Source: Gymnopus androsaceus JB14
Taxonomy: Eukaryota > Basidiomycota > Agaricomycetes > Agaricales > Omphalotaceae
NCBI GenBank assembly: GCA_009733575.1
Contig: ML769750.1
Location: 1-62,783, forward strand
Direction: 5' to 3'
Length of the DNA stretch: 62,783 nucleotides
Part shown: piece after piece, positions 45,713 through 57,445 of the stretch
How positions within the stretch are numbered: the stretch's first letter is position 1
Layout of the letters: every line of letters starts with the position of its first letter
Translations under genes and position numbers: made by a program
The notes under the pieces: model-generated
What the model saw: the letters and a program-made list of their open reading frames with translations, nothing else
Database searches by the model: none
What the model was told of the DNA's origin: nothing

Positions 45713-46600
45713 ATATGGATTCCATGCGCTAGTAAATATAGTAGTGCATGGATTCCATGCACTACAAAATTTAGTAGTGTATGGATTCCATGCATGTCGC
45801 ATGGAATCCATGCACTAGTAAAAATAGTGGTGCATGGATTCCATACATGTTGCATGGAATCCATGCACTAGTAAAAATAGTGGTGTATGGATTCCATGCA
45901 CTAGTAAAAATAGTGGTGCATGGATTCCATACATGTTGCATGGAATCCATGCACTAGTGAAAATAGTAGAGTATGGATTCCATGCAACGTGCATGGAATC
46001 CATGCACTAGTAAAAATAGTAGTGTATGGATTCCATGCACTAGTGAAAATAGTAGTGTATGGAATCCATGCACGTCGCATGGAATCCATGCACTAGTGAA
46101 ATAGTGGTGTATGGAATCCATGCACTAGTAAATTTCGTAGTGTATGGATTCCATGTATGTTGCATGGATTCCATGCACTAGTAAATCTCGTAGTGTATGG
46201 ATTCCATGAATGTCGCATGGAATCCATGCACTAGTAGAAATAGTAGCGTATGGATTCCATGCATGTTGCATGGATTCTATGCACTAGTAAATTTCGTAGT
46301 GTATGGATTCCATGAATGTCGCATGGAATCCATGCACTAGTAGAAATAGTAGCATATGGATTCCATGCATGTTGCATGGATTCCATGCACTAGTAAAAAT
46401 AGTAGTGTATGGATTCCATGCATCTCGCATGGAATCCATGCACTAGTAAAAATAGTGGTGTATGGAATCCATGCACTAGTAAAAATAGTAGTGCATGGAT
46501 TCCACGCACTAGTGTACTTAGTGATGCATGGATTCCATGCATTAGTAATATATAGTAGTGCATGGATTCCATGTACTAGTAAATATCATAGCTCATAACC
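45713..46600. repeat. Palindromic satellite (ATGGATTCCATGCACTAGTAAAAATAGTAG)
   Basis: About 15-20 units with two building blocks: ATGGATTCCATGCACTAGTA plus AAAATAGTAGTGT (about 33 bp), and ATGCATGTTGCATGGAATCC, which together form the palindrome TGGATTCCATGCA..TGCATGGAATCCA. Both strands therefore look alike, and frames on either strand give near-identical peptides. The array starts at the broken inner end of the plus KDZ copy and ends near a short CCCTAA run. Confidence 0.9.
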
Positions 46601-46960
46601 CTAACCCTTAACCCATGGATTTCATGCACTACAGAATATTGGAGTTTATGGAATCCACGAACTACAAAAATCTCAAAGACATTACAATCTTCTCATGTCT
46701 ACAAATTATCATATTGTAATATTTACACTACAGACAATTGTCTACAAAATAAATTATATGATGATGTAATATATCTATCTCTTTCTATCTAAGCCTTAGT
46801 CCAAGAAATTGATACCCTATATAAGTCACATACAACATATATGAAATTCAGTACATGCAGGTGAGTCCAAGAAAGATACACATAGATAAGTCCAAGATCA
46901 ACAATTCCAGGTCATTGCAAGGAAATCTAAGCTCTCAAACATCATGCTTGGGCTTCTAAA
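46601..46960. other. Non-coding 3' flank of the minus-strand KDZ gene
   Basis: AT-rich, no gene. On the minus strand it is the region downstream of the KDZ stop codon and may hold the 3' untranslated part and the element's end. No inverted repeat partner was found at 50.8 kb, where the copy is also broken. Confidence 0.45.
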
Positions 46961-49900
46961 TCAATCCAATTCTGGCTCAACCCAATCAGCTACCTCTAAA
47001 GCATCCAGACGCTCCAGCAGTCCAGGGTCTAGCGCATCCATGTCTGACTCCTCGGATGAAGTTAATTCATCATCACTGTCCTGCTCCTCAATTGCCTCAT
47101 CTTCTGCTCTCCATAACTCACTACCAAGGTCTCGCTCCATTGCATCCAGTTCTTCCACTGGAGGAGCCCATTGTGGCAACCGCACATCATCTGGCATATC
47201 CCGCATTGCTCTTCGCCAGCGGACACACAGTCGTGTAAGGTCCACCTTGCGCCCATTGAAATGATAAAGCAAAACAGCATCACCTAGATTTCCATACAAT
47301 AAGTTAAGGAGATCACAACTTTTGATTATCACAAACCTAGCTTAATAACTTCTTCAATAGCCCGCTGAAGCACACTCCACTCCTCCTCCATCCATTCAAA
47401 TAAGGAACGACGTTCTCTTCGCAAGCGTTGCAACTCCTCATCACACCGATCACGCTCAAGTATTGCTTTGATACCCTTTCGTACCTTATCATTGCATAAC
47501 CACTCAGGCGGAGCCCCTGTGTCCGTGGTATCATCCAGTCCTACATCCTGCCATATTGCATCATCTACATCCAGTCTAAACAGTTCTTTCAAAGGTATAG
47601 GCTCGGGGGCAACTGCATTCCTAGGTGCCCACCGCCTTCCAATGAGGACACACATTTTCTCACACATTGAATTGTATTCTTTCGCTAGCTTGCTGATACC
47701 GGGCTCACGACGTTTCACCGAGTCCTCAGTGTGCCCTTGTATCTTACGTTCTGTTTAGTTATGCAAATGATTAATAGGTAATGTACAGAAAATGTTAAAC
47801 ATACCATTGTACTGTTGACGACGGACTGCACGCTCTACACGATCCCGTTCGAATTTGCGGGCTCTCAACCTGTCTCGTAGACGGATTTTCTTGGCCCGCG
47901 CGTTCATACGCAAGGTAATAAACTCACTGGAAGCCAGATGTCGGTACGTGTTCATCTGGTCTACACCCAGTGCCCTCTCCATGTGCAGAAGAGACCGTTT
48001 GTTGTCCTTGAGCTCCTTCGTAAGACCTGGCAGCTTCTCCTGGGCCTCGGTCATTAGGTAGGGCGGCTCATTCAAGTCACATGCTACCACTTCGAGACGG
48101 GCGATGCGGGTTTCTAGGGTGCCAATGACAGTGCGCATTCGGATTGCTTCCTCGATTGCCTTCTTTCCAGCGTTCTTCGATTGACCTGAAGCAACATCAA
48201 TTAATTAGAACCTTGGTAAACACAAAAAGATCCTCACGAGGCAATGGTTTGGTTTGTGCAGCAACCTGCTCCGACCACTGCACGCGCAGCAAATCAGGAG
48301 ATCGTTCCGATTTTACAACCTCTCGATTTACCTCTTCACGTTTTGTCTGAGCCAGCCGCCATTTACGCGCCACCCATTTGCCCAGACCTCTCAAGCTTTC
48401 TTTATCGCCATGTTGAATCTGGCGATCCAATGTATACAGTCTCTGGTAATGCTAAAAAGATAAAGCAAATGAGCAATGACATTTTACAATTCACCCAATA
48501 ACTTACCCCACACACCCGTAGATACGCCACCAGCATGCAGATTGAATGCCAAAATCGTTCGCAACCTTCTCCATCCGTTAAACCAAAACCTTTACACTTT
48601 CGGGGATGATAAATGCATTGGCAAGGCCAAGCATGTCCATATGCATGGAAAACTGAGATAGCAAAGGTTATACGAGGTAGGTACGGCTTTAAGAAGTCCC
48701 ACTTCACGCAACTTCGATGGGTGGAGCATGCAACATCATAAAGAATCCCAACCGTGAACCATGACGGGAGGTGGTTGAATAACCTTTCAACCAGGGTGAA
48801 CACATAATGTTGACGTTCACCTGGAGAGGTCATATTGACCAGCCAAAGTACGCGATCATGGCGGCATAGCATACCCATTAAACCCGTTGAGTCAAAAAAC
48901 TGCGTGCTAGCCTTCTGCCTTGTACCGTCCGCTGCTGTGAAACTGTCTTCGCAAGCATCGAGGACAGAATTCGGCACCCTTAAAGAGCCCTCATAGTGAT
49001 CATTTCTAGCACTCCGTGAGTGTTCATCTTTACTCTCCTGGGAAGGTCTTACTTCCGCAACGTAGTCCTCCCAAAGTTTGACTTCAGACTCTGGAATAAA
49101 AACAGTCTTGGGGTGTTCACGCAGAGGATCCCTTGAAGCATGTTTATTATTCTTTTGCGTGAACACAGCATCTATACATGCAAAAGCATTCAATTGATTA
49201 CTGGGACCACTTTTCCCCCAAAGCAGATAGGGCAGCGTGCACGTAAGTACTCGCTGGGGCGCAATAGAGGTGTAGAACCCTCCGCAGGAGTCTCCATTGG
49301 AACCTCATGTTCTTCCTGGTCCTCCCTCAGCCTTTCTTCTCGTGCAACATCTATTAGTTCATCAATAAAATGTGAAGCACGGTCCTGTAGTGTATTGTAC
49401 CATTGCAAGGCATTGCTAAACCGCCTTCGGAGCGGATCCTCCCCCTTCATAACATATCCACGATCTTCCAAAAATGCTTCCAACGTGCTAGAAACTGCTG
49501 TATGGTTTGGGGAAACGCGGAGAAATAGACTTGTTACAAGATTGAGGACTTGCAACTCAACCGCCAGACTAGGGTGTATTGGAGCACAACCAAACAACCC
49601 CAGCCGAAGCAGTTGCAATGGAGCAGTTCTACAGTCACAAACGTTTATTTGAATTCGCTCCAGAACCAACATTCTTACCACAACAACAGAGAGTCTCCTC
49701 GATCTTTGCCCACAAGTACACTCCATCTCCATAGCGTTGCTACCAGGCTTGAGTCGTAGATTTTCAGTCTCTCGCATCAGCTGAAGGTATGGCCGAACCA
49801 AGGTTGGCACAATTTGCTGCCAATTCTGAGCTTGAGCCAAACGCTTCCGGCAATGAATGGACGGACCCAAGTCAAATGTTACAGGTATGCCTTCAGTGTC

Positions 49901-50260
49901 TTGGGATGAAACATCAAGGTTCACCCTTGTTGGAAACACGGGCAAAGATTCAGGGCGTTCCAGCAGACCAACTTGGCCCACTGGTAGCGGTAGTCTTGCC
50001 TGTTGATGATAACGCTGCCCACTTGGTGTGTATATAGCAGGCACAGCATGCGCCGTTCGGCGCCGTTTTGTAGGTGAGGCGTATGGGACATGGGCGTAAT
50101 CTTGGACCTCAATTGCTGGCGACGAGTCTGACAATGTAGCCATCCTCTTCATTGATTTTTTTGAAGGACGCATTGTCAAGATATTGTATATTGAGATCTC
50201 AAGCGTACTCTTTATGCCTACTATGCCGATAATCCAACAGAACCTTGTTGACCTACACAA
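46961..50260 (-). pseudogene. KDZ (Kyakuja-Dileera-Zisupton) transposase, five exons, one frameshift
   Basis: A nearly complete KDZ transposase, a DDE-type family expanded in mushrooms. Proposed exons on the minus strand: 50260-48507, 48451-48238, 48185-47805, 47750-47337 and 47283-46961, joined by GT..AG introns of about 52-55 bp. Motifs: RARCPICFGGK (about 49225), DACEDSFTAAD..STGLMGMLCRHDRVLWLVNMTSPGERQHYVFTLVE, VGILYDVACSTHRSC, then HAYGHAWPCQ..YHPRKCKGFGLTDGEGCERFW (about 48580), where the catalytic Glu lies. C-terminal exons are coiled-coil-like and end acidic (EELDAMERDLG..DWVEPELD). A 1-bp deletion in a G run near 49212 (five G instead of six) shifts the frame. Otherwise it is open, so decay is recent. 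An alternative start is at 50173 (MRPSKKS). Confidence 0.9.
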
Positions 50261-51177
50261 ACGCGCTTTTCTCTGCCAGCCAGCGTGAAATACAACAGAC
50301 TAAAATCACATTAGTCCATTAAATCAACCAAGAGTAAAAAAGGATACGTACCAGCGCAGGCGATATGGAATCCCGCCTTCCTTCGATGTAGCGTGAACCT
50401 CCAGTCGAGCGACCAAGTAATTGTGAGGATATATTGAATCGAATTTTTTAATCTACTGTACAACCAACATCAATTAGTTGACTGATTCGACGTAAAAAGA
50501 AATCGACACGTACCTATGCCAGAGGAGATGCTAAAGCAGCGTGGGCCTCGAGGCTCAAAGTTCTACAATAAGAAACGCGGTCTTCAGGATGATAAACCGG
50601 TGGAAGAGTTCAAGTGAAGGTCGCCGAAGTACTGTGAACAAGAGTTATTAAAGAATAAGAAAACACGCGACCTACAAACGTACCGAGCTGAAGACTGCGA
50701 GCGACGTAGAAAAACACGAGCTACAAGGGTACCGAGCTGAACACTGCGAGCGACGTAGAAAAACACACGGACAACAACGGTACTGAGCTGAAGACTGCGA
50801 GTGACATCGAGTGTCGCGGGTTGTATGGATTCCAGGGCCCTGGATTTCCTGTGGATTTTGATCATATTAGTTACTGGATTGTTACACTTTGGACTATCTA
50901 AGAAGATATAAAATGGGGCAGCCTGAAGTGACAGACTCATATATGGGGTAGTTTTTTGCGCTGAAAAAAATGGTGTTTGAATTTTTGAAAAATAACCAGT
51001 TTTGGGAGAGATATGGCCATTCCGTTTTTCCCTGCCAAAACTGAGCGTCTGTTGAGCCCTCCGAACACAAGCGCTCATAGGCGCTGGTGAAAGAATACAA
51101 ATATGTTCTCACGGGAGGGGGGGGTGGTCATCAATCTAAGCAGAGTTAGTGTCCGGAATTAACATTCCGCCATCCTC
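50261..51177. other. KDZ leader (to ~50822), then unassigned sequence
   Basis: 50261-50820 matches the leader of the plus KDZ copy (tandem GAGCGACGTAGAAAAACACGAGC-like pieces, about 60-65 bp each, three times). Homology stops at about 50820. There the sequence changes to TATGGATTCCAGGGCCC, which recalls the satellite unit at 45.7 kb. Beyond it nothing is recognised. Confidence 0.6.
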
Positions 51178-52640
51178 TTGGCTGCTAGCGAATTCTCAGA
51201 CACCAAGGCTTCTTGTCCGACGTACGAGCGTGCTTCTACCCGGCTCTTGTATACCACGCAGCGCACTGCTTCCGGTAGGAGCTCTTCTCAGCCAAAATAT
51301 TCCTTTGCTATGGGGGCTGTAGCATCCTCAGCGGTGGTCATGGCGGCCCTCATCCACAGCCTCCAAAACAAAGGAATGCATATTCTCAGATTCATTCCAG
51401 TCAACCTTCTTCGCAAGCTCCTGCAATTCCTTCTTGATCTGATTCATCCTCTGGTGCAAGGGTATCCATGGTCCAGTTCCCTCCTGCAGATCCCGTCCAG
51501 AATACAGCCATTCCATCAGCTCGTTCTGCGTCCTTTGAGAACTAGGTCAATGACAACAGTGGCTGATACTTCTGTGGAAGAGGAGAAGCAGGTATATGCA
51601 CAGCCTACTTTACAGGCTTGCCCTCATTCTCAACAGGCTTCCCAAATTCCTCCCTATGCAGGTGCAGCGTCCTTGAAGAAGGCTCCGTCATCAGTGCATT
51701 CTGGTATGGATAGTTCGAGTGGGTGAAGTACGGCAATTCTACTGTATGCTCTCCGGTCCTGAAGAGAGTTGTTTCTAGTGGATGGGAGGTTCCGAATGAC
51801 GTTGATGACAAGACAATGACTTCTTTGCCAACTCCTCTACTTTCTCCTCTGCCGCCTCTGCCTTTGCTGACCGCACCAAAGATGGCCGGCCAGTCCTGCA
51901 GGTGGAACTGGACAATATCGCGGAAAATGTGAATCAGCTTTCTTGACGGCAATGCTTCTGCGGAGTCTAAAATTGGTCAGGATTTACAGGCCCAATTGCG
52001 CGAGTATTGTCTGCAGCAAAAGCAACAACAGCCTCAAGCTCAACAGGTTTTTCGTCTTACCAACAACAATGCTTCCAGTCTCTCAAGAGTACACGTTGCA
52101 GAGCATTTTGACTGTGGAATGTGGTGCCAAAGGTGCTGGCAAGGAAAATACCAAGGAGAATGCCGGTCTGGGAGATGAATGAGTTACATTGCTGTGAACA
52201 AGGATTCACAGAATGGTGTCGTTGGGAAGAATTTGGTGTTTGCGAATAGCAATAATCATGACAAGGTTGTCACTGGTGCCAATGACAACAAAAAGGGGAT
52301 AAAGGAGAAGGATAGAAAGATCCGACGTAAGTTTTTGTGCCCAGAAACTATGAATGTTTCCATTCCAGTTTTGCTTACCATTATATGTTTAGCTCTTCCT
52401 CTGGAGATGCTGCCTCTGAATCATAAGCGATCGACTACTTCTGCATCTCCGACCAAGGACCGGAATGGCTTTGCCTGTTGTTGGCGAGCTCATTTTGGTG
52501 GAGAAGGAGGCTTTGTAAGTCCATTCAATTTGTTTTCAGTTATTCATCTGAGTTCTACCTCGGAGCAGACCTTCCAAAGCATTTCGGATACATGGTGGAA
52601 AGAAGCAGTGAAGTATTTATAACTAATCTACTATATAACT
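51178..52640 (+). other. Unrecognised frames, possible decayed gene
   Basis: A 182-codon frame (51178-51726), then shorter ones at 51723-51932, 51996-52178 and 52179-52622. The composition (Gln/Ser/Pro-rich, e.g. LQQKQQQPQAQQVF near 52010) suggests real coding history, with shifts between frames. An alternative is chance open sequence. No domain is visible and no function is proposed. Confidence 0.3.
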
Positions 52641-53068
52641 ACAGGAAAAAGCGATTCAAAAATGAAAAGGTGTGGGGGATTCCCTTTGTGTCTGTCCATA
52701 TTGAGTACTCCATATACAACTTCTCTCCTTCTCTCAAGCGAATGCCAGTATCAACCACATTCAACAAAGCACCAATGATGGCACTGCCAAAAAAAACTCT
52801 GACTCGGGAATACTCAACCGCTGGGGCCTTGTGAGTACCAATTTCAGCAAAAAGGTCCAATGTCCTGGTAGGCGTCTTTGGTGGGGAATAAGGTGGGGAG
52901 GTAGTAAAATCCTTGGCAGCAGTGGATGATTTGGTGGGACTGTCGCGATGCATCTTGTTATGATACGAAAATGTAAGAATATTATAACACTGGCTTTCGA
53001 GCCTTGTACATGTTAACAATGCCAATAGACACATTGCTAGAATAGTGTGACTTTCACAATCTTCTCCA

Positions 53069-53470
53069 CTAGGCGCATGGTGCCCAAATGGCTTGGCAAT
53101 CCAATTTGCAAGGAGACCTCCTCTTAATCCCTTCCACTTTGGCCATTGTAACCATCTGTGTCTGAAGCACATGCCCTGGGGCTGGGGGTGCCAGCAGAAG
53201 AGTCCGACAGACCCCGCACCGCACCATGTTCCCCATCTTCAATGCATTCAAGCGCATAGATTTGATACAACGAGCACAGTAAACATGCCCACACGCTGTG
53301 CTAAAAAAGGAAAATAAGCTTATAGATCCCAGTAAAAAATGACAGCAAAGGCATACATTTGCGGCTAGAATGCAGGTCCCAAGCATACAGGGCAAGTGGT
53401 AGAGTCCTCGACGACGTTTTTAAGAGCGAGGTAGTGTGCTTTGTAATTGATTTTTGCTCAAGGAACGGTT
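53069..53470 (-). pseudogene. RING-finger (C3HC4-like) gene fragment
   Basis: On the minus strand: EDSTTCPVCLGPAF (about 53410-53370), a probable intron with GTATG...TTTTTTAG ends (about 53358-53303), then TACGHVYCARCIKSM and RCGVCRTLLLAPPAPG (53303-53180). The CPxC, CxHxxCxxC and CxxC pattern is that of a RING domain, which binds E2 enzymes in ubiquitin ligases. A TAG follows CLGPAF just before the intron, so the gene is broken or the splice site is misplaced. Exons beyond the ring are not clear; a downstream frame (53172-52639) has no motif. Confidence 0.6.
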
Positions 53471-53519
53471 GCAGGGGAGAGTACGGAAATCTGGGCATCG
53501 CAGGCCATTGAGCAAACAA

Positions 53520-55190
53520 GCATTAGTACAGGAAACTCAGAGCTGAAAGAAGGTACAAGCTTACAGTCTCAGTGTGCCGCCAACTTTTGACAAGTTTGTT
53601 TGCAGTTTCCAGGGAGTGAAGTTTTCGGCTTCAAAGATTATAGGTGGACCTGCTCTGCAGGTTCATGGAATGAGATCGACAAGATCGAGATCGCATGTTC
53701 GGAAGATGACTGAGGATGGAAGCAAGAGCAAGGAAGGAGAACAGATTGCGCCTCATTTATATCAAGGATGAGACAAAGCACAAAGACACTTTATCAAGGA
53801 AGCGCACAAAGTATGAACTTGAAAGGGACCTAGATGATTGGCGACTTGAATTGAAGGACATCCTGTGTAAGGTGTTCATGAATATTAGCAAGATGTTTTC
53901 AGAGGGAAAATGACCATGTCTCTCCAGCTGGCAAGCATATTGATGAACATGATCGAAGGACAATGATTTGGATGAACCTGATCAGCTTGAGTGCTTGCCC
54001 TGGCTCAGTTGGCGAGATCCAGAGCGCTCCGCGGCCTTTCAGGCCTTTCAAGTTTCTCGGTTTCTTCCTTGACCACGTTCCCCATGAACAAAACAATTGC
54101 AACTTGCAATTGTTTGATAATATGATCATGATCTTCTTATAGCTCTCAAATACTCTTATACAGCTGCCACTCCAAGCTTTCTGAAATCTGGTGCATATTT
54201 TATGCGAACTCATGGAGTCTGAAAACTGATACTCAAAAGTCTGTCTAGCTTCATATCATCTCCATCATTTCCAAAATGAATGCTGAACGATTCACTCTGG
54301 AAGATTCATCTTTTCGTGATATCCGCAAAACTAAGGTCGCCCGCAAGATCAAGTTTCGCCTGTAATCCGCTTGTATCTTCCCTAGCCTCATGTTTGCTTC
54401 AGTCTGAGAAATACGCAGAGAAATCTCATACCCCAGCAGACAACTCACTGCTCGCACTTGTCGGTATATGATTTTTCTGCTGGCATGCATCAAGTGTTTC
54501 CTGTCTTGCATGCAGCACAGACATCGGTTGTTTTGGTTGAGATTCTGGACAATTGGGGAGGAGAATCTACATCTTTACACAGAGTCTTGATTCATGGGGT
54601 AAGGGTACAGTAATGCTTCGGATTTGTAATGCTTCTTGTTCTAAATTGTGTAAGTATGCTCTATATAGGTGCCTATGTATAACAATTAATAGATTAAGCT
54701 AATCATGTTCGTGAGCTGACACAGATTGTGGGCGCCTTTTGGACGCCTCAGGGAGATTGGACGAGCGCTTAGCCTCATACATTCTTCTCTCCAGATTTGT
54801 AGAGCTCACGGTATGCCTTCCGCGTGGCGTGAAACTGACAGGATCACCAACGCAAATGGTTCAAGCCCTCATTCCATTATCAATGTTTCCCTTTCATTCG
54901 ATGCTCGATATCTTGTTGTGGGATACGGTTGGCCAGCGTTGGGGCTCTGGTAGTGCTAGGAGTTTTATATACCACTGTTGAAATCAAGTATTGAACTAAC
55001 AGTTAGATACTTTTTCCATAGTTTCTATCGGTGAAGTATCATGCCCAATGAACGCTGGAGATCAAGAAAGACGCGTGCCATTACAACTTTGCGTAACCAG
55101 CAGAGCATTGCAACATTGGCCAATGTGATTCAGGTTAGCAACTCAGAGTGGTACAGGAGAATGAAGGTATATATATATCAAGATCTTTTT
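53520..55190. other. No recognisable gene
   Basis: Only short frames (75 codons at 54726-54953; 66 at 53716-53913, the latter Lys/Arg/Glu-rich and helix-like). No motif is recognised. It may be part of the same decayed locus as the RING fragment. Confidence 0.35.
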
Positions 55191-55194
55191 TAGC

Positions 55195-56950
55195 TCACTT
55201 TGGGTTCATCCATGCTCAATGGCCCAATGTAGGCTTCCATGCTCAACTGCCCAATTTACTAAGCCTTACCCATGTCTAACAGCTTGAATTAGTTTGATCA
55301 TCCTCAACAGCTCAAATTAAGCTCATTGGTCCCAATTAGCTCAAATCAAGCTTGACCATGCTCAATTGCTCAGATTGGGCTCATCCATGCTCATCTGCTC
55401 ATTATCTGCTCAACTGATCAAATTCTGCTGACCTGCTCCATTTGGGCTCATCTATGATTATCTGTGCTCAATTGCTCAATTTTGGCTCATCCAGTCTGAG
55501 TGGCTTGAGTTGGGCTGACCTTATGCTCAACTGCTTGAAATGCTCAACTGCTAAACTTAGGCTCATCTATTGTCAATGGTCAAATCAAGCTCCAATGACT
55601 CCAATTTGGTTCATCCATGCTCAACAGTTTGAATTGTGCTGAACTGCTCAGTCTGCAATCATTGATGCTCAAGCTCAACATTTCAAAATTCAAAGCTTCA
55701 TTTGGGCTTATTCATCCATGCTGAACTGCTCAACTTTGACTCATCCATGCTCAATGGCTCAATTGGGCTCAATCATGCTCAACAGCTCAATTTAGGCTTA
55801 TCCATACCCAATGGCCCAAATTGAACTTTATTATGCTTAACAGCTCTTTGGCCATGCTTTATGCTGAACTGCTCAATTCAGGCTTTTTCATGCTGCACTG
55901 TTCACTTTAGGCTTATCCATACTCAATGACTCAATCTAGACTGTTTCATACACAATGATTTGAATGAGGCTTGACCTGCTCACTTAGCTCATCCATGCTC
56001 ATCTGTGCTGAACTACCTGAATTGGGCTCAATCATTCTCAATTGCTCAATGCTTGAATTGAGCCCAATGTCTGGCATATTTTGGCGCAGGAAACCCTGAA
56101 TCCTACTCTAGATCATGCTCAATGGCTCAAATTTCCATGCTCAATGGCTTGAATTGGGCTCATTTTAGGCTTGACTGCTCAATCTAGGCTTATTGATTCA
56201 GTGAACTGCTGAATTTGGGCTCATCCATGCTGAACTGCTTAACTTCGGCTCATCCATGCTCAATGGCTTGAATTGGGCTCATTGTATGCTCAACTGCTCA
56301 ACCTAGGCTTATCAGTTCTCAATGGTTGGACAGGGATAAACCTAGATTGAGCAGTTGAGCATGAATAAGCCTGAACTGAGCAGTTTAGCATAAGGCAAGG
56401 GTAACATTTGGGCCAAATTGAGCTGTTGAGCATGATTGAGCATGATTGAGCCCAATTCAGCCATTGAGCTGCACAGGCAGCTGAGCACAGCAGTGCAGCA
56501 CAATTTAATGAGTTAAGCATGGATAAACCACACTGAGCAGTATGATTTGTGCATCTGAGCCATCTGGGACAGATGAGCCTAAGTTGAGTGGTCAAAGATG
56601 ATTGAATTAATTCAAGCTGTTGGACATGGATAAGGCTAAAGTAAGTATTTGGGCACAGATAAGTCTAAATTGAGCAGTTAAGCATGGAAGCCTTAATTAA
56701 ACCGTTGAACATGGGATGCACCTAAATTGAGCAGTGCAGCATGATTCAAGCAGTTGAGTATGAATCAGCCTAAATTGAGCCATTGAGCATGGATGATCCC
56801 AAATTGAACAGTTCAGCATGATTCAAGTGGTCAATCAGTGGAGCATAGTCAAGTCCAATTGAGCCATTTAGCATGAATGACTCAGAATGAGCCCAAATTG
56901 AGCAGTGAGCAGTTGGGTACAGATAAGGCTAAATTGGGCATGGATAAACC
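55195..56950. repeat. TTGAGCATGGATGAGCC-type satellite, block 3 (with strand switch)
   Basis: Runs in the ATGCTCAA orientation from 55195 to about 56330, then in the GAGCAT orientation to 56950. The stretch 55715-56090 is a higher-order copy of 59545-59870; both end in TCTGGCAYATTTT and GCAGGAAACCCTG. Repeat-encoded frames are ignored. Confidence 0.85.
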
Positions 56951-57445
56951 TGGTATATCCATGCGACCTCCAATACTGCAATCAACATTACTGCGAATTG
57001 GTTGGTGCCACCGAGTAATTGCTGCCAGCGAGCATCGGATGTTCTTTGCAAGTTCCTATTCAGTCTTATTGTTAATCTTTTATATTACTTATTGTTCTTC
57101 TATTGAATTAACTGTCAACTCTTATTGTACCTCTACTGAATACTTACCTACCTCGGTCCAATAGCTCTTCGAGTATATAAGCTAGAGTATTCTGTTTAGT
57201 AGTCTTCAGTTTAAATATCAACTTGGATAACTACCTCTCCAGAGATTACCTTTGTCATCATCTCTATTGTTCATCAGCCTTCCGCCGAACAACAATTCTT
57301 CTCTTCATTGGACTACGCGACATAGCAAGGGTGTTGTTAATAACTTCACCATCAGTCCATCATCTTGAGTCGGCAGTTGCTACCGGTCACCGGCAATCCA
57401 TCGGCGAACCTGTTCCTGCTGCTTGATTGTAGCATGCTCCTAACA
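56951..57445 (+). mobile_element. Solo LTR, 495 bp
   Basis: Starts TGGTATATCC, ends CTCCTAACA, and is flanked by the same five bases AAACC (56946-56950 and 57446-57450). It interrupts the satellite. A TATA-like motif (GAGTATATAAG) lies at about 57173-57183. It has no coding sequence. The dimensions fit an LTR left behind by recombination; which superfamily it came from is not shown. Confidence 0.75.

Noticed and set aside
45713..46600. CRISPR-like array or repeat protein gene
   Set aside because: Units are contiguous without unique spacers, and frames exist equally on both strands because the unit is palindromic.
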